A stretch of 64,000 nucleotides of DNA, taken from assembly GCF_038396785.1 (NCBI RefSeq), contig NZ_CP151087.1, positions 1,860,001-1,924,000 on the forward strand, read 5' to 3'. The translations under genes were made by a program, and so were the position numbers. Below, in pieces: positions 54,062 through 62,637 of this stretch. The stretch is from Sphingobacterium thalpophilum (GTDB lineage: Bacteria > Bacteroidota > Bacteroidia > Sphingobacteriales > Sphingobacteriaceae). The notes below the pieces were generated by a model. It saw only the letters and a program-made list of their open reading frames with translations, was not told the origin of the DNA and did no database searches. How positions within the stretch are numbered: the first letter of the stretch is position 1; each line of letters starts with the position of its first letter.

Positions 54062-55669
54062 TTATTTATCCCACCAAACTCGACCAGACAACTTATCTCC
54101 GCCAGGTACTGCGGCTGAAGCCGCTCTGTAGTTTTCGCCATTGATAGCCGCTTCAGTAGAAGGATAAGGGAATCTTCTAGGAATAGTCCCCGAAGTAGCA
54201 TTTCCTGGATAATTCACAGGAGTTAACGCCGGATACCCACTTCTGCGCCAGTTGCTCCAAGTTTCATAAAAATCCATCATCGTTATCGTATGTGCCCAGT
54301 ATTGGGTATTGATCTGTTTTAAGGCATCAGCAGCATTATATGGATTCGCAGCCAAATAAGTCTCAGCATCTGCATCACTTATTGTCAAAGAACCATCATA
54401 CTGATTCAGATAGGTAATGCTTGCCTTCACACCTTTTTTATAATGATCGCTTGCACTACCACCTATTCCCCAACGTTGGGCTGCCTCAGCCAACAGCAAC
54501 TCGGATTCACCATAGGTCAAAATAAATGTCGCACCGGTCCGCTTGATCATATTAGGATTGGGCGAAGAATATTCTGCAAATGTCGTATAACTTGGGTCGC
54601 TACTAATGTTATACTGTGCATTTGATCCCAAATCTTTTCCATTCGGCATCCCCTTTTGCTTGGTTGGATCTGTGATAAAACTCCCGTTCTGTGTTTTGTC
54701 CTTTTCTGATAAATATAGTTTTGTAACAGCAACCTTTTGCAACCTCGGATCATTATTGCTTTTTAGATAGTCAATAAATGTTTTAGACCATTTTACATAA
54801 TAATTCTCTTGGCCACCATCGCCCAATAAAACCTGGCTATTTCTATTCTGAGTAACCCTAGATCCTGATTCATCATGTAAAATAAATGCATTGTCGGCAT
54901 TACTGTCCATTGTCTTACCCACAGCCTTCTGTACATATTCCTTCGCTTTAGATTCGTCTACTTTAACCAAACGCATCGCTGTTCGTAAGAGCAGAGAATT
55001 GCCAAATTTACGCCATTTGGCAATATCACCTTTATAAATAACATCACCAGTGACTTTATCACCATCATCCTTTAATGCTGCAGTAGCCGTTTCAAGTTCC
55101 TTTAGCAAATCGTTATAGATGTCCTGCTGCTTATCATACTTCGGTTTATAAACTTTGGTATAAAACCCCAGTCCCGCCTCCGAATAGGGGACATCACCAT
55201 ACAAATCAGTTAAGCGAGCAAAAATTAAAGCTTTCCAAATACGTGCGACATTGTACAGATTTGCATATTTTGGTTTGTCTTTTGTAAACTCAACCACATC
55301 CACAATATTACGAACCTGCTCAATATAGGCCCCAACTGTACCCGTACCCCAATACGCCGCGGTATAGCTTTCATTCAGCATATATTTATCGCCGGCCCAA
55401 TAACTCACTACAGTCGATAGACCCTGCATCATTGTCGACGAGTAAATTAGATTTCCACGCCATGTATCGTATGCAAAATCAAAACTTCCTGTATAAAATA
55501 ATTGTGCAGAGCTCAATGTATAATTTGGATCCCAATTTTCTTTACCATAAGCAACTGGATCTGTATTTATCTTATCAAAATCTTTTGTACAGCTACTTTC
55601 TATAAATAACGTCGCTGCCATTAAACTAATAACTACCGGTTTAATATATCTTTTCATGATTGTTTGCAA
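54062..55669 (-). CDS. SusD-like lipoprotein (SusD/RagB, SusD-2 type), 535 aa
   Basis: Surface lipoprotein lid of the SusC channel. Lipobox ESSC followed by TKDFDKINTDP, the hallmark N-terminus of the SusD-like_2 group, then YNVARIWKALIFARLTDLYG and, late, FYETWSNWRRSGYPAL. It directly follows the SusC stop codon with no gap. ATG at 55657 (MKRYIK) is an alternative start. Confidence 0.95.
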   Translation of the reverse strand: MQTIMKRYIKPVVISLMAATLFIESSCTKDFDKINTDPVAYGKENWDPNYTLSSAQLFYTGSFDFAYDTWRGNLIYSSTMMQGLSTVVSYWAGDKYMLNESYTAAYWGTGTVGAYIEQVRNIVDVVEFTKDKPKYANLYNVARIWKALIFARLTDLYGDVPYSEAGLGFYTKVYKPKYDKQQDIYNDLLKELETATAALKDDGDKVTGDVIYKGDIAKWRKFGNSLLLRTAMRLVKVDESKAKEYVQKAVGKTMDSNADNAFILHDESGSRVTQNRNSQVLLGDGGQENYYVKWSKTFIDYLKSNNDPRLQKVAVTKLYLSEKDKTQNGSFITDPTKQKGMPNGKDLGSNAQYNISSDPSYTTFAEYSSPNPNMIKRTGATFILTYGESELLLAEAAQRWGIGGSASDHYKKGVKASITYLNQYDGSLTISDADAETYLAANPYNAADALKQINTQYWAHTITMMDFYETWSNWRRSGYPALTPVNYPGNATSGTIPRRFPYPSTEAAINGENYRAASAAVPGGDKLSGRVWWDK

Positions 55670-58600
55670 TTAGAATTTAACACTTAAATTAACACCGTAA
55701 GTACGTACAGCTGGTACACCTCCAAGCTCTAGGCCCGGGAAAGTTGCATTATAGCTCGACTCTGGATCTATGTTATTTGTTTTCTTCATGATCGTCCAGA
55801 GATTGCGCGCTACAGCACTTACTGTAATCGACTTAACTTTGTTATTAAATAGATTGGATGGGAAAGTATAGCCCATAACGACCTGTCTCAATTTTACAAA
55901 ATCAGCGCTGTTTACAAATATCTTAGATACATTATTTGCCGTATTGGTATAATAAGTAGAAGCTGTTCTGCCCAAGCTTTCACGATCAGCCACAGTTTCC
56001 TGATGTAATCCAAAAATATAACCGTAGTAATCTGTTCCCGAGAAAAGCTTTCCACCCCATTTTCCATCAACCAAGAAAGAAAAATTGAACCTTTTGTAGC
56101 TAAACTCATTGTTCCAGCCAGCAAACCATTTATTCATTGCCGAACCGTAGGACTTTAACTCACCCCGGTCAGGAGAACCATCGGCCAATTTTACGATCTC
56201 ACCATTACTATCGTATTTATAATCGAAAGCCATGATCTGAAAAGCAGGCATACCAACTTTATTCATTAAGTAACCTACACCCGAACGCGAAGTCGCTACC
56301 GTCTGCTCGTCCATTCCTTCAGCCAATGAAATCACTTTATTGTCGTTGTAAGAACCATTCAATGAGGATACCCATTTAAAATCTTCCGTTTTGACAACTG
56401 TGGCTGAAATCAATGCTTCAAATCCCTTATTTTGCATTTTACCGGCATTGAGTACGGCACCAGCATATCCGCTTGCGGAAGGCGTTGTGATAAAGGAAAT
56501 CTCATCTTTCGACTTTTTGTTATACCATGTTAGATCCAAATTTACACGATCATTAAAAAGACGCAACTCCGTTCCGATTTCCAACTCTGTTGCTGTAGAA
56601 GCTTTTAAAGAAGAGTTCGGAATATTCACATTGTTAATAACCCCTAAAGGTTGTCCGTTTAGTACCTCACTTCTAAAATTATAGGTTAACAAGGTTTGAT
56701 AAGGATCTGTTGCCTGTCCTACCTGAGCAAAACCTGTTCTCAACTTTCCAAAACTCAACCATGATGGTTTTAGATATTCTGAAAAGATAAATGAACCCGA
56801 GATTGCGGGATAAACAGAGTTTAATTTATTATCTACTCCAGGTGTGGCTAAGGTAGAAAACCAGTCAGAGCGTAAACTACCAGTCAAATAAGCTATATCT
56901 TTATAAGCAAATTCTAAGGTACCATAAGTAGACTGTGTCTCCGATTCACTTTCGAGATACGCTACCGACTTATTTTTTGCGTTCAAAATATTATACACAC
57001 CAAATATCGCGAAGTCGGTACCTAAATTGGTCGTCTGTCTGATTTTAGTATTTCGGTAACTCGCACCAAGATTAGGTGTAAGGGTATAATCTCCGAAAGT
57101 GAATGACTTACCGACCAAAACATCGGCATTAATATCTGCAAATTTAGTTTCTTGCTCTGCAATTTTACCATTCTCATAATAGCCGGTGCCAGAAGGAACA
57201 ACATTCTTATAATGATCGGTATAACCATCTCTTCCTGCCCTTCCCTGAACAAACAAACCATTACCCATGGTATACTTTGCTGTTACGGAAGCGATCGAAC
57301 GATCCCGGTTCGTATTATTGATAAACTCATTTGCTGCAAACCAAGGGTTGGTTGCATACACATTCCCCGAATTATAAAGGATTTCTTTTCCATTGTCATC
57401 TTTCCATGGCTTCAAATCGTTTACATTGATGCTCGTTGGCAAAAACATGACGTTGTAATTGGCATTTCCAGCACCGTCAGAAACCATTGGACGATTTTTG
57501 ACTTGCTCCAGAATCATATTATAGCGTGCATCAATCGTCAAACCTTTGAGTGGCTCAAAAAGTCCAACCAAATTGAACGACTGTCTTTTCAGTCCCGAAT
57601 TTGGAACAACAGATCTGTTATTGACATCTGTCCCTGACAGACGAATAGAGCCACCATCAAATGATTTATTTAACGCTAATGTATTAGTCCATGTCGAACC
57701 AGTGCGGTAAAACCGATCTAAATTTCCCTTTTGTAATGAATAAGGTCTTGATGCGCCATCGAATTGTACGACGGGTGTTCCATCTAATTTAGCTCCCCAG
57801 CTTGAACCTCCCACTTGGGCTGCGCCTGCTTGGTTCGTTGGCTTCTCACCGTTTGCCCCCTGACCATAGACTGTTTGCCAATTCGTGTTGTCTATAATTT
57901 GCTCGGCAACAAGGTTACTATTAAAATCGATCGAATTGCCTTTTCCTGATTTTGTTGTAATAAGGATAACCCCTGCCTTGGCTCTTGAACCATATAATGC
58001 AGATGCTGCAGCACCTTTCAATACCGAAATACTTTCAATATCGTCTGGGTTGATATTGCCGATTGCATCGCCAAGATCGGGTGCATTATCCCATTGGCTC
58101 CCTGAGTTTCCTTTGGAATTGGCGTTTCCGATACCTACCGGCTTACTTTCCATAGGAATACCGTTAATTACGTATAATGGTTGATTTGTCTGATTCAAAC
58201 TCGATACCCCGCGGATGGTCACATTGGACGCAGCTCCGGCACCGCCAGAAGTAGAACTGATATCCAACCCGGCCACCTTTCCTACGAGTGAATTCATCAC
58301 ATTATTTTCACGGGCTGTGGTTAGCGATTCACCGGCAACCTGCGTAACAGAATACCCCAATGAGCGCTTCTCTTTCTTCATACCCAATGCCGTCACAACG
58401 ACCTCATTGAGCATCCGATTATCTTCCAATAAAACAATTTTCAGATCACCCTCTTTGGTTACGGCCACTTCTTGCGAAGTGTAACCTGCAAAAGAAATAA
58501 TTAAGGTGTTTCCCGTTGCCGCATCGATCATAAAGCGTCCATTGATATCTGTCGCTCGTCCTACCGCGGTTCCCTTAACACGTACCGTAGCACCAGCTAA

Positions 58601-59011
58601 GGGATTGCCTTTATCGTCAGTGACGACACCTGCGACAGCCACCTGCTGCTGTTGACTGACAACCACAAGACCTTCCTTAGAAACGGAATAAACCAATCCA
58701 CTTTTATTGAAAAGCTTAGCCAATACATCCAATACCTTGGTATTATTCGCATTGACTGACACTTCTTTATTTAAATTTTCATTCGTCGAATTATAAACAA
58801 AGTAATAATCACTTTGCTCTTCGATCATTTTAAGTACCTTGCTCAGTTTTGTTTTTTGGACATCCAAGGAGACTTTTTGTTGGGAAAATACATTTGCCGA
58901 AACATTCATAACAGCACACGTAGTCATAATTAAGGCTAGTTTCATCCGGATAATGAATCTAAAATGCACAATATATCCATTGCGCATTTGCAATAAGCAA
59001 TTTTTAATCAT
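55670..59011 (-). CDS. SusC-like TonB-dependent transducer with STN domain, 1113 aa
   Basis: Outer-membrane receptor that both imports and signals. After a long N-terminus with signal peptide (cleaved about VFSQ) comes a secretin/TonB short N-terminal (STN) domain (about 47-120), which contacts FecR. A carboxypeptidase-D-like domain (VAGVVTDDKGNPLAGATV, about 127-205), plug (GAAASALYGSRAKAGVILIT) and barrel follow, ending TYGVNLSVKF. It lies 103 bp after fecR. Ligand unknown; no hydrolases are encoded nearby. Confidence 0.96.
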   Translation of the reverse strand: MIKNCLLQMRNGYIVHFRFIIRMKLALIMTTCAVMNVSANVFSQQKVSLDVQKTKLSKVLKMIEEQSDYYFVYNSTNENLNKEVSVNANNTKVLDVLAKLFNKSGLVYSVSKEGLVVVSQQQQVAVAGVVTDDKGNPLAGATVRVKGTAVGRATDINGRFMIDAATGNTLIISFAGYTSQEVAVTKEGDLKIVLLEDNRMLNEVVVTALGMKKEKRSLGYSVTQVAGESLTTARENNVMNSLVGKVAGLDISSTSGGAGAASNVTIRGVSSLNQTNQPLYVINGIPMESKPVGIGNANSKGNSGSQWDNAPDLGDAIGNINPDDIESISVLKGAAASALYGSRAKAGVILITTKSGKGNSIDFNSNLVAEQIIDNTNWQTVYGQGANGEKPTNQAGAAQVGGSSWGAKLDGTPVVQFDGASRPYSLQKGNLDRFYRTGSTWTNTLALNKSFDGGSIRLSGTDVNNRSVVPNSGLKRQSFNLVGLFEPLKGLTIDARYNMILEQVKNRPMVSDGAGNANYNVMFLPTSINVNDLKPWKDDNGKEILYNSGNVYATNPWFAANEFINNTNRDRSIASVTAKYTMGNGLFVQGRAGRDGYTDHYKNVVPSGTGYYENGKIAEQETKFADINADVLVGKSFTFGDYTLTPNLGASYRNTKIRQTTNLGTDFAIFGVYNILNAKNKSVAYLESESETQSTYGTLEFAYKDIAYLTGSLRSDWFSTLATPGVDNKLNSVYPAISGSFIFSEYLKPSWLSFGKLRTGFAQVGQATDPYQTLLTYNFRSEVLNGQPLGVINNVNIPNSSLKASTATELEIGTELRLFNDRVNLDLTWYNKKSKDEISFITTPSASGYAGAVLNAGKMQNKGFEALISATVVKTEDFKWVSSLNGSYNDNKVISLAEGMDEQTVATSRSGVGYLMNKVGMPAFQIMAFDYKYDSNGEIVKLADGSPDRGELKSYGSAMNKWFAGWNNEFSYKRFNFSFLVDGKWGGKLFSGTDYYGYIFGLHQETVADRESLGRTASTYYTNTANNVSKIFVNSADFVKLRQVVMGYTFPSNLFNNKVKSITVSAVARNLWTIMKKTNNIDPESSYNATFPGLELGGVPAVRTYGVNLSVKF

Positions 59012-59114
59012 ATTTTAGTGTTGGTTAAAATTAATATTAAGCAGCACGCCCCAATGTTGCTGCTTTTGGTTAATCATTTTTTCAATGAAGGATGGTGTTG
59101 GTCCACCATCCTTT

Positions 59115-60215
59115 TTACTTTTCTGATATAGTTATTTTTCTCCCATATACATTAAATTTAAAAGGTTCAACGCTCTGTAAAGCACTCAGTACCTGAGCAA
59201 TATTCTCCCTACTAAAAGTTGCCGTAAAACGGTATTGTTTTAATTGATCATTTTGGATTTGGATATCCACATCATACCAGCGTTCTAATGTCCGGCGAAG
59301 CGATTCAAAATCTTGGTCCACGATTTCTAATCTATTTTCACGCCATGCAATATCTGGTATTTCAGCTGTATTGGATTCTATTGTAGGGATGTTCTCTATG
59401 GCAATCTCCTTAATCGGTAATTTGCTCGCGGTTGGTTTATTGGTTTTACGAGCGACTGCTATTTCAGCTTGATTCTTAAAGATCGTGATTTTTTGATTCG
59501 GCTTGATGACCACAGAATTTTCACGCTGTCCTTTGCTCGTCATTTCAATCGAACCTTCTACAAGCAGTGCTTCTGCTGTAGGTTCATCGGAATAACTCTT
59601 CACATTAAATGTTGTTCCCAGGACCTTGATATCAAAATCAGATGCTTGTACCACAAAAGGTTTTTCCTTATTCTTGGCCACCTGAAAATAACCTTCACCC
59701 GCAAGCCGCACCACACGCAATTCCTGATTGAAATCTGCCGATAACTCCAATTTACTCGCAGAGTTTAACGTCACTGTACTTCCGTCACTTAATTCGAAGG
59801 TCTTTTTTTCACCATTTTTTGTTTGATAGATCTGGCCAATTGCGCTTATTGGTAATGTCGTATCAACTTTGCCCGGTTGAGCATAATACCAGATACCGCC
59901 CGATACCAAAGCGACAAATACAGCGGCAATGGCTGCCCATTTAGGCCAGTTAAACCGATAGGACACGCGATGTTCTACTGGAGCATTCTGCAGATCTGTC
60001 TTCAATTTTTCCAATTGCTCATTCACAGGTCTACGGTTACCAACCAAGAGTTGAAATAGGCGTTTGGCTTTCAGAATCGTCTCCGCTTGTTCTGGATGAT
60101 TCAGGCTATATTGTTGCCAGTATAGAATACAGTTTTTATCTTCTCCCGAACAATACTTTTGAAAAGTATCATCAATCAAAAAATCTTCTAACTGTTTATA
60201 ATCTTTTTGGCTCAT
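59115..60215 (-). CDS. FecR-family anti-sigma factor, 366 aa
   Basis: Cytoplasmic sigma-binding part (1-85), one TM (about 90-110, WAAIAAVFVALVSGGIWYY), a FecR domain (about 130-235, ELSDGSTVTLNSASKLE and VLGTTFNVKSYSDE), and a C-terminal domain (about 285-366, WRENRLEIVDQDFESLRRTL) that binds the STN domain of the partner receptor. It links the downstream SusC to the upstream sigma factor. Confidence 0.95.
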   Translation of the reverse strand: MSQKDYKQLEDFLIDDTFQKYCSGEDKNCILYWQQYSLNHPEQAETILKAKRLFQLLVGNRRPVNEQLEKLKTDLQNAPVEHRVSYRFNWPKWAAIAAVFVALVSGGIWYYAQPGKVDTTLPISAIGQIYQTKNGEKKTFELSDGSTVTLNSASKLELSADFNQELRVVRLAGEGYFQVAKNKEKPFVVQASDFDIKVLGTTFNVKSYSDEPTAEALLVEGSIEMTSKGQRENSVVIKPNQKITIFKNQAEIAVARKTNKPTASKLPIKEIAIENIPTIESNTAEIPDIAWRENRLEIVDQDFESLRRTLERWYDVDIQIQNDQLKQYRFTATFSRENIAQVLSALQSVEPFKFNVYGRKITISEK

Positions 60216-60401
60216 TCTTTTGGGTATTTACTCTATAGTGCCCTAAAGCCTGGCTTTTTCCTAAAGAAAATTTAAATTATTTTTCAAACAACTGAAAATC
60301 AATTAATTATTTTAAATAATAAATACCAACACACCTACTGCTAACATCGTACGAGCATGTTATTTATTGAAAGCCTTAAAATAAAAAGCCAGACACAAAA
60401 C

Positions 60402-60959
60402 TTAGATATCTTTCAATTCCTCCCTCAGAATCTTTAAAGCATCATAAAGCGTATTGTAGGCAGTTTTCACCGACATCTGCGTAGTTTCAGCTATTTTTTC
60501 ATAGGAATAGCCCTCAAAAAACTTCAGATTCACCAGCTGTTTCTGACGAAAAGACAACTTCTCCAACGCCTTCCTCAAACGGATCTGTATAATTTCATTC
60601 GTCTGTACTTTGATGACAAACTCCTCATAGGGCATCTCCACCCAATCATCTTCAGCTTTCACATTTTGAAGGGCTGTATTGATTTTATGTTGTTTCTCCA
60701 GTAGACGCAGAATACGTCTTTTTAAAAAAGTAATGAGATAGGACTGTACATTTTCTACCCGATCTAGCTGTTCTCTTTTTTCCCAAATTTTAACAAATAC
60801 CTGATCGGTTGCTTCACTTGCCAAGTCACTGTCGCCACAAGTGCGTATTCCAAAATTGACAAGCTCTTGATAGAGCGCCGCATATAGATCAAAGAAGGCC
60901 GTCTCGTCTCCTGTACGAATACGTTCCCACAATAAGCGGTACCCCATTTTATTTCTCAT
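60402..60959 (-). CDS. FecI-like ECF sigma factor, 185 aa
   Basis: Region 2 (FFDLYAALYQELVNFGIRTC, ATDQVFVKIWEKREQL) and region 4 (FFEGYSYEKIAETTQMSVKT) of RpoE/FecI-type sigma factors. First gene of the sigma-FecR-SusC-SusD locus; a 186-bp gap to fecR may hold a promoter for the fecR-susCD unit, as the sigma factor usually activates the receptor operon. Confidence 0.93.
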   Translation of the reverse strand: MRNKMGYRLLWERIRTGDETAFFDLYAALYQELVNFGIRTCGDSDLASEATDQVFVKIWEKREQLDRVENVQSYLITFLKRRILRLLEKQHKINTALQNVKAEDDWVEMPYEEFVIKVQTNEIIQIRLRKALEKLSFRQKQLVNLKFFEGYSYEKIAETTQMSVKTAYNTLYDALKILREELKDI

Positions 60960-61174
60960 AATAAAGCATATAATCCGAAAAAAGCCAATAATAAGTCCTC
61001 AGTTCCAAAAGTATAAACTTAATCGGTAAAAGGAGAAAGAAACGAAAAATTACATTGAAGCGAAGAACAAAGTAAATCGTTTGAATTGAATATTGTAATT
61101 TAGTTCCTTCATTAAGGAAATAAAAAGTAAAAACACAGCAGCAGTATATAGCCGTTGACTAGATTTAAACTCAC

Positions 61175-61693
61175 ATGAAAACTATTTTTGCCATTGTAGG
61201 TAGCGCCAGTGCACATTCATCCAATCATCATATTGTAAGTCACCTCCAACAGGAGATTAGTGCCAATATCCATTTCACGCTATTTGACCGTCTTAAAGAA
61301 CTGCCTCATTTTGATCCTGAAGAAAGCCAGACCCATCCACCAATCGAAATTATTGCACTTCGTCAGGTAATCAACGATGCCGATTTGGTATTGATCAGTA
61401 GCCCTGAATATATTTTCAGTGTACCCAGTGGATTAAAAAATCTACTTGAATGGTGCGCCGCAACCACGGTTTTCACCGATAAACCCGTTAGTATCATTAC
61501 CGCTGCTGCGCAAGGCGAAACAGCGCATATCGAACTACAACGTATCCTGCAGGGACTGGGCGCTCAAATTGATGAAAAACGAAATCTGCTGATACAAGGA
61601 GTCAAAGGGAAACTGGATGCCACTGGGGCAATTTGGGACGAACAGCTCAATTTAGAACTAGAAAAGCTGGCAACACAACTTAAAGAAGATTAA
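61175..61693 (+). CDS. NAD(P)H-dependent FMN reductase, 172 aa
   Basis: Flavodoxin-fold reductase: the N-terminal VGSASAHSSNHHIV phosphate-binding loop and SSPEYIFSVPSGLKNLLEWC, the characteristic FMN-reductase motif around residue 85. It would reduce FMN or quinones with NAD(P)H. Electron acceptor unknown. Confidence 0.92.
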   Translation: MKTIFAIVGSASAHSSNHHIVSHLQQEISANIHFTLFDRLKELPHFDPEESQTHPPIEIIALRQVINDADLVLISSPEYIFSVPSGLKNLLEWCAATTVFTDKPVSIITAAAQGETAHIELQRILQGLGAQIDEKRNLLIQGVKGKLDATGAIWDEQLNLELEKLATQLKED

Positions 61694-61763
61694 TACACAC
61701 TAGGTTCAGCTCCATTTTCATCCAAACCATAAAAATTAGCGCAATCCATAATTTGAAGATTAT

Positions 61764-61771
61764 TATCTTTA
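61764..61771 (+). promoter_or_regulatory. -7-like box (TATCTTTA) 4 nt before a start codon
   Basis: Seven of eight matches to TAnnTTTG; the ATG of the VF530 gene follows after CGAC. Confidence 0.4.
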
Positions 61772-61775
61772 CGAC

Positions 61776-61997
61776 ATGCAAGAACAAATTAATAATCCAT
61801 TACACGGAAAAAGGCTCGACACGATCATTGAATATTTAGTGGAGTATTATGGTTGGGAAGAGTTGGGACAACGCATATCCATCCGTTGCTTCAATGAGAA
61901 TCCGAGCGTCAAATCCTCCCTAACTTTCTTAAGGAAAACACCTTGGGCTAGAGAGAAGGTCGAACAGCTCTATGTAAAAACCTTGTTGAAGAAATAA
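61776..61997 (+). CDS. VF530 family (DUF2132) protein, 73 aa
   Basis: Small helical protein. [21 protein letters not shown] and [18 protein letters not shown] match the VF530 family, whose Vibrio structure resembles DNA-binding helical proteins; no function is established. A TATCTTTA box lies 4 nt before the ATG. Confidence 0.92.
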   Translation: MQEQINNPLHGKRLDTIIEYLVEYYGWEELGQRISIRCFNENPSVKSSLTFLRKTPWAREKVEQLYVKTLLKK

Positions 61998-62039
61998 GTT
62001 TTTTTCATATTTCATAACGAATAATCTGATTATTAAGCA

Positions 62040-62047
62040 TATCTTTG
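62040..62047 (+). promoter_or_regulatory. -7 box (TATCTTTG) 5 nt before a start codon
   Basis: Perfect TAnnTTTG match; the ATG of the J/KTSC gene follows after CCGCC. Confidence 0.5.
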
Positions 62048-62052
62048 CCGCC

Positions 62053-62502
62053 ATGAAAAAAATTGCCGACTACCGGAAGTTACTTAACGTAGAGAAATCT
62101 GTGGATCTTAAAACCCTAAAATCTACCTACCGGACAATCATGAAAGAATGTCATCCAGATAAATTTGTCAATGATGAAGAAGGTCGTTTGGCTGCAGAGC
62201 AAAAAAGTGTGGAAATGATTGAAGCCTACCATTTCCTGGTAAGCATCTGTCCAGAAACATTAGAGCAACAGTTGCCGATCTACACGGAGACAATTACCAA
62301 TTCTGGCATTCAGGATATTGACTGGAAAGCACAAATATTGACAGTCACTTTTCATGACGGCAGTCAATATGAATATTTCGGTGTTCAGCGGAATGACTAT
62401 ATTAAATTTGTCAACGCAGATTCTTTAGGTCGATTTGCCCGTAGACACATCTTCCATTCTTATCCTTACCGCAATGTATTAAAGACTGCGACAGTTGCTT
62501 AA
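62053..62502 (+). CDS. J-domain / KTSC-domain fusion protein, 149 aa
   Basis: Residues about 5-65 form a J domain with the invariant HPD (MKECHPDKF), which stimulates DnaK ATPase. Residues about 80-145 form a KTSC domain (IDWKAQILTVTFHDGSQYEY, then YIKFVNADSLGRFARRHI). No Gly/Phe region or zinc fingers. KTSC domains are small and often act with nucleic acids or lysyl-tRNA synthetase; the fusion suggests DnaK recruitment to that partner (inference). Confidence 0.85.
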   Translation: MKKIADYRKLLNVEKSVDLKTLKSTYRTIMKECHPDKFVNDEEGRLAAEQKSVEMIEAYHFLVSICPETLEQQLPIYTETITNSGIQDIDWKAQILTVTFHDGSQYEYFGVQRNDYIKFVNADSLGRFARRHIFHSYPYRNVLKTATVA

Positions 62503-62530
62503 ACACTGTTCTTTCTCAGCTATACAAAGA

Positions 62531-62565
62531 TAAACGCCCGCTATCAGATTGATATAGGGCGTTTA
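62531..62565. terminator. Bidirectional terminator
   Basis: TAAACGCCC (62531-62539) pairs with GGGCGTTTA (62557-62565) and inner TATCA/TGATA extend the stem. Between the convergent J/KTSC gene and the surface-repeat gene. Confidence 0.75.
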
Positions 62566-62637
62566 CGTAAAATGTTAAATGTTTAAAAGCTATCTATAGA
62601 ACAATGCTATTGCCAAATAGTTTTTAGTTTTATAATT

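Noticed and set aside
57152..57637. 161-codon frame antisense to the second SusC
   Set aside because: Shadow frame in the barrel-coding region of a clear TonB-dependent receptor.
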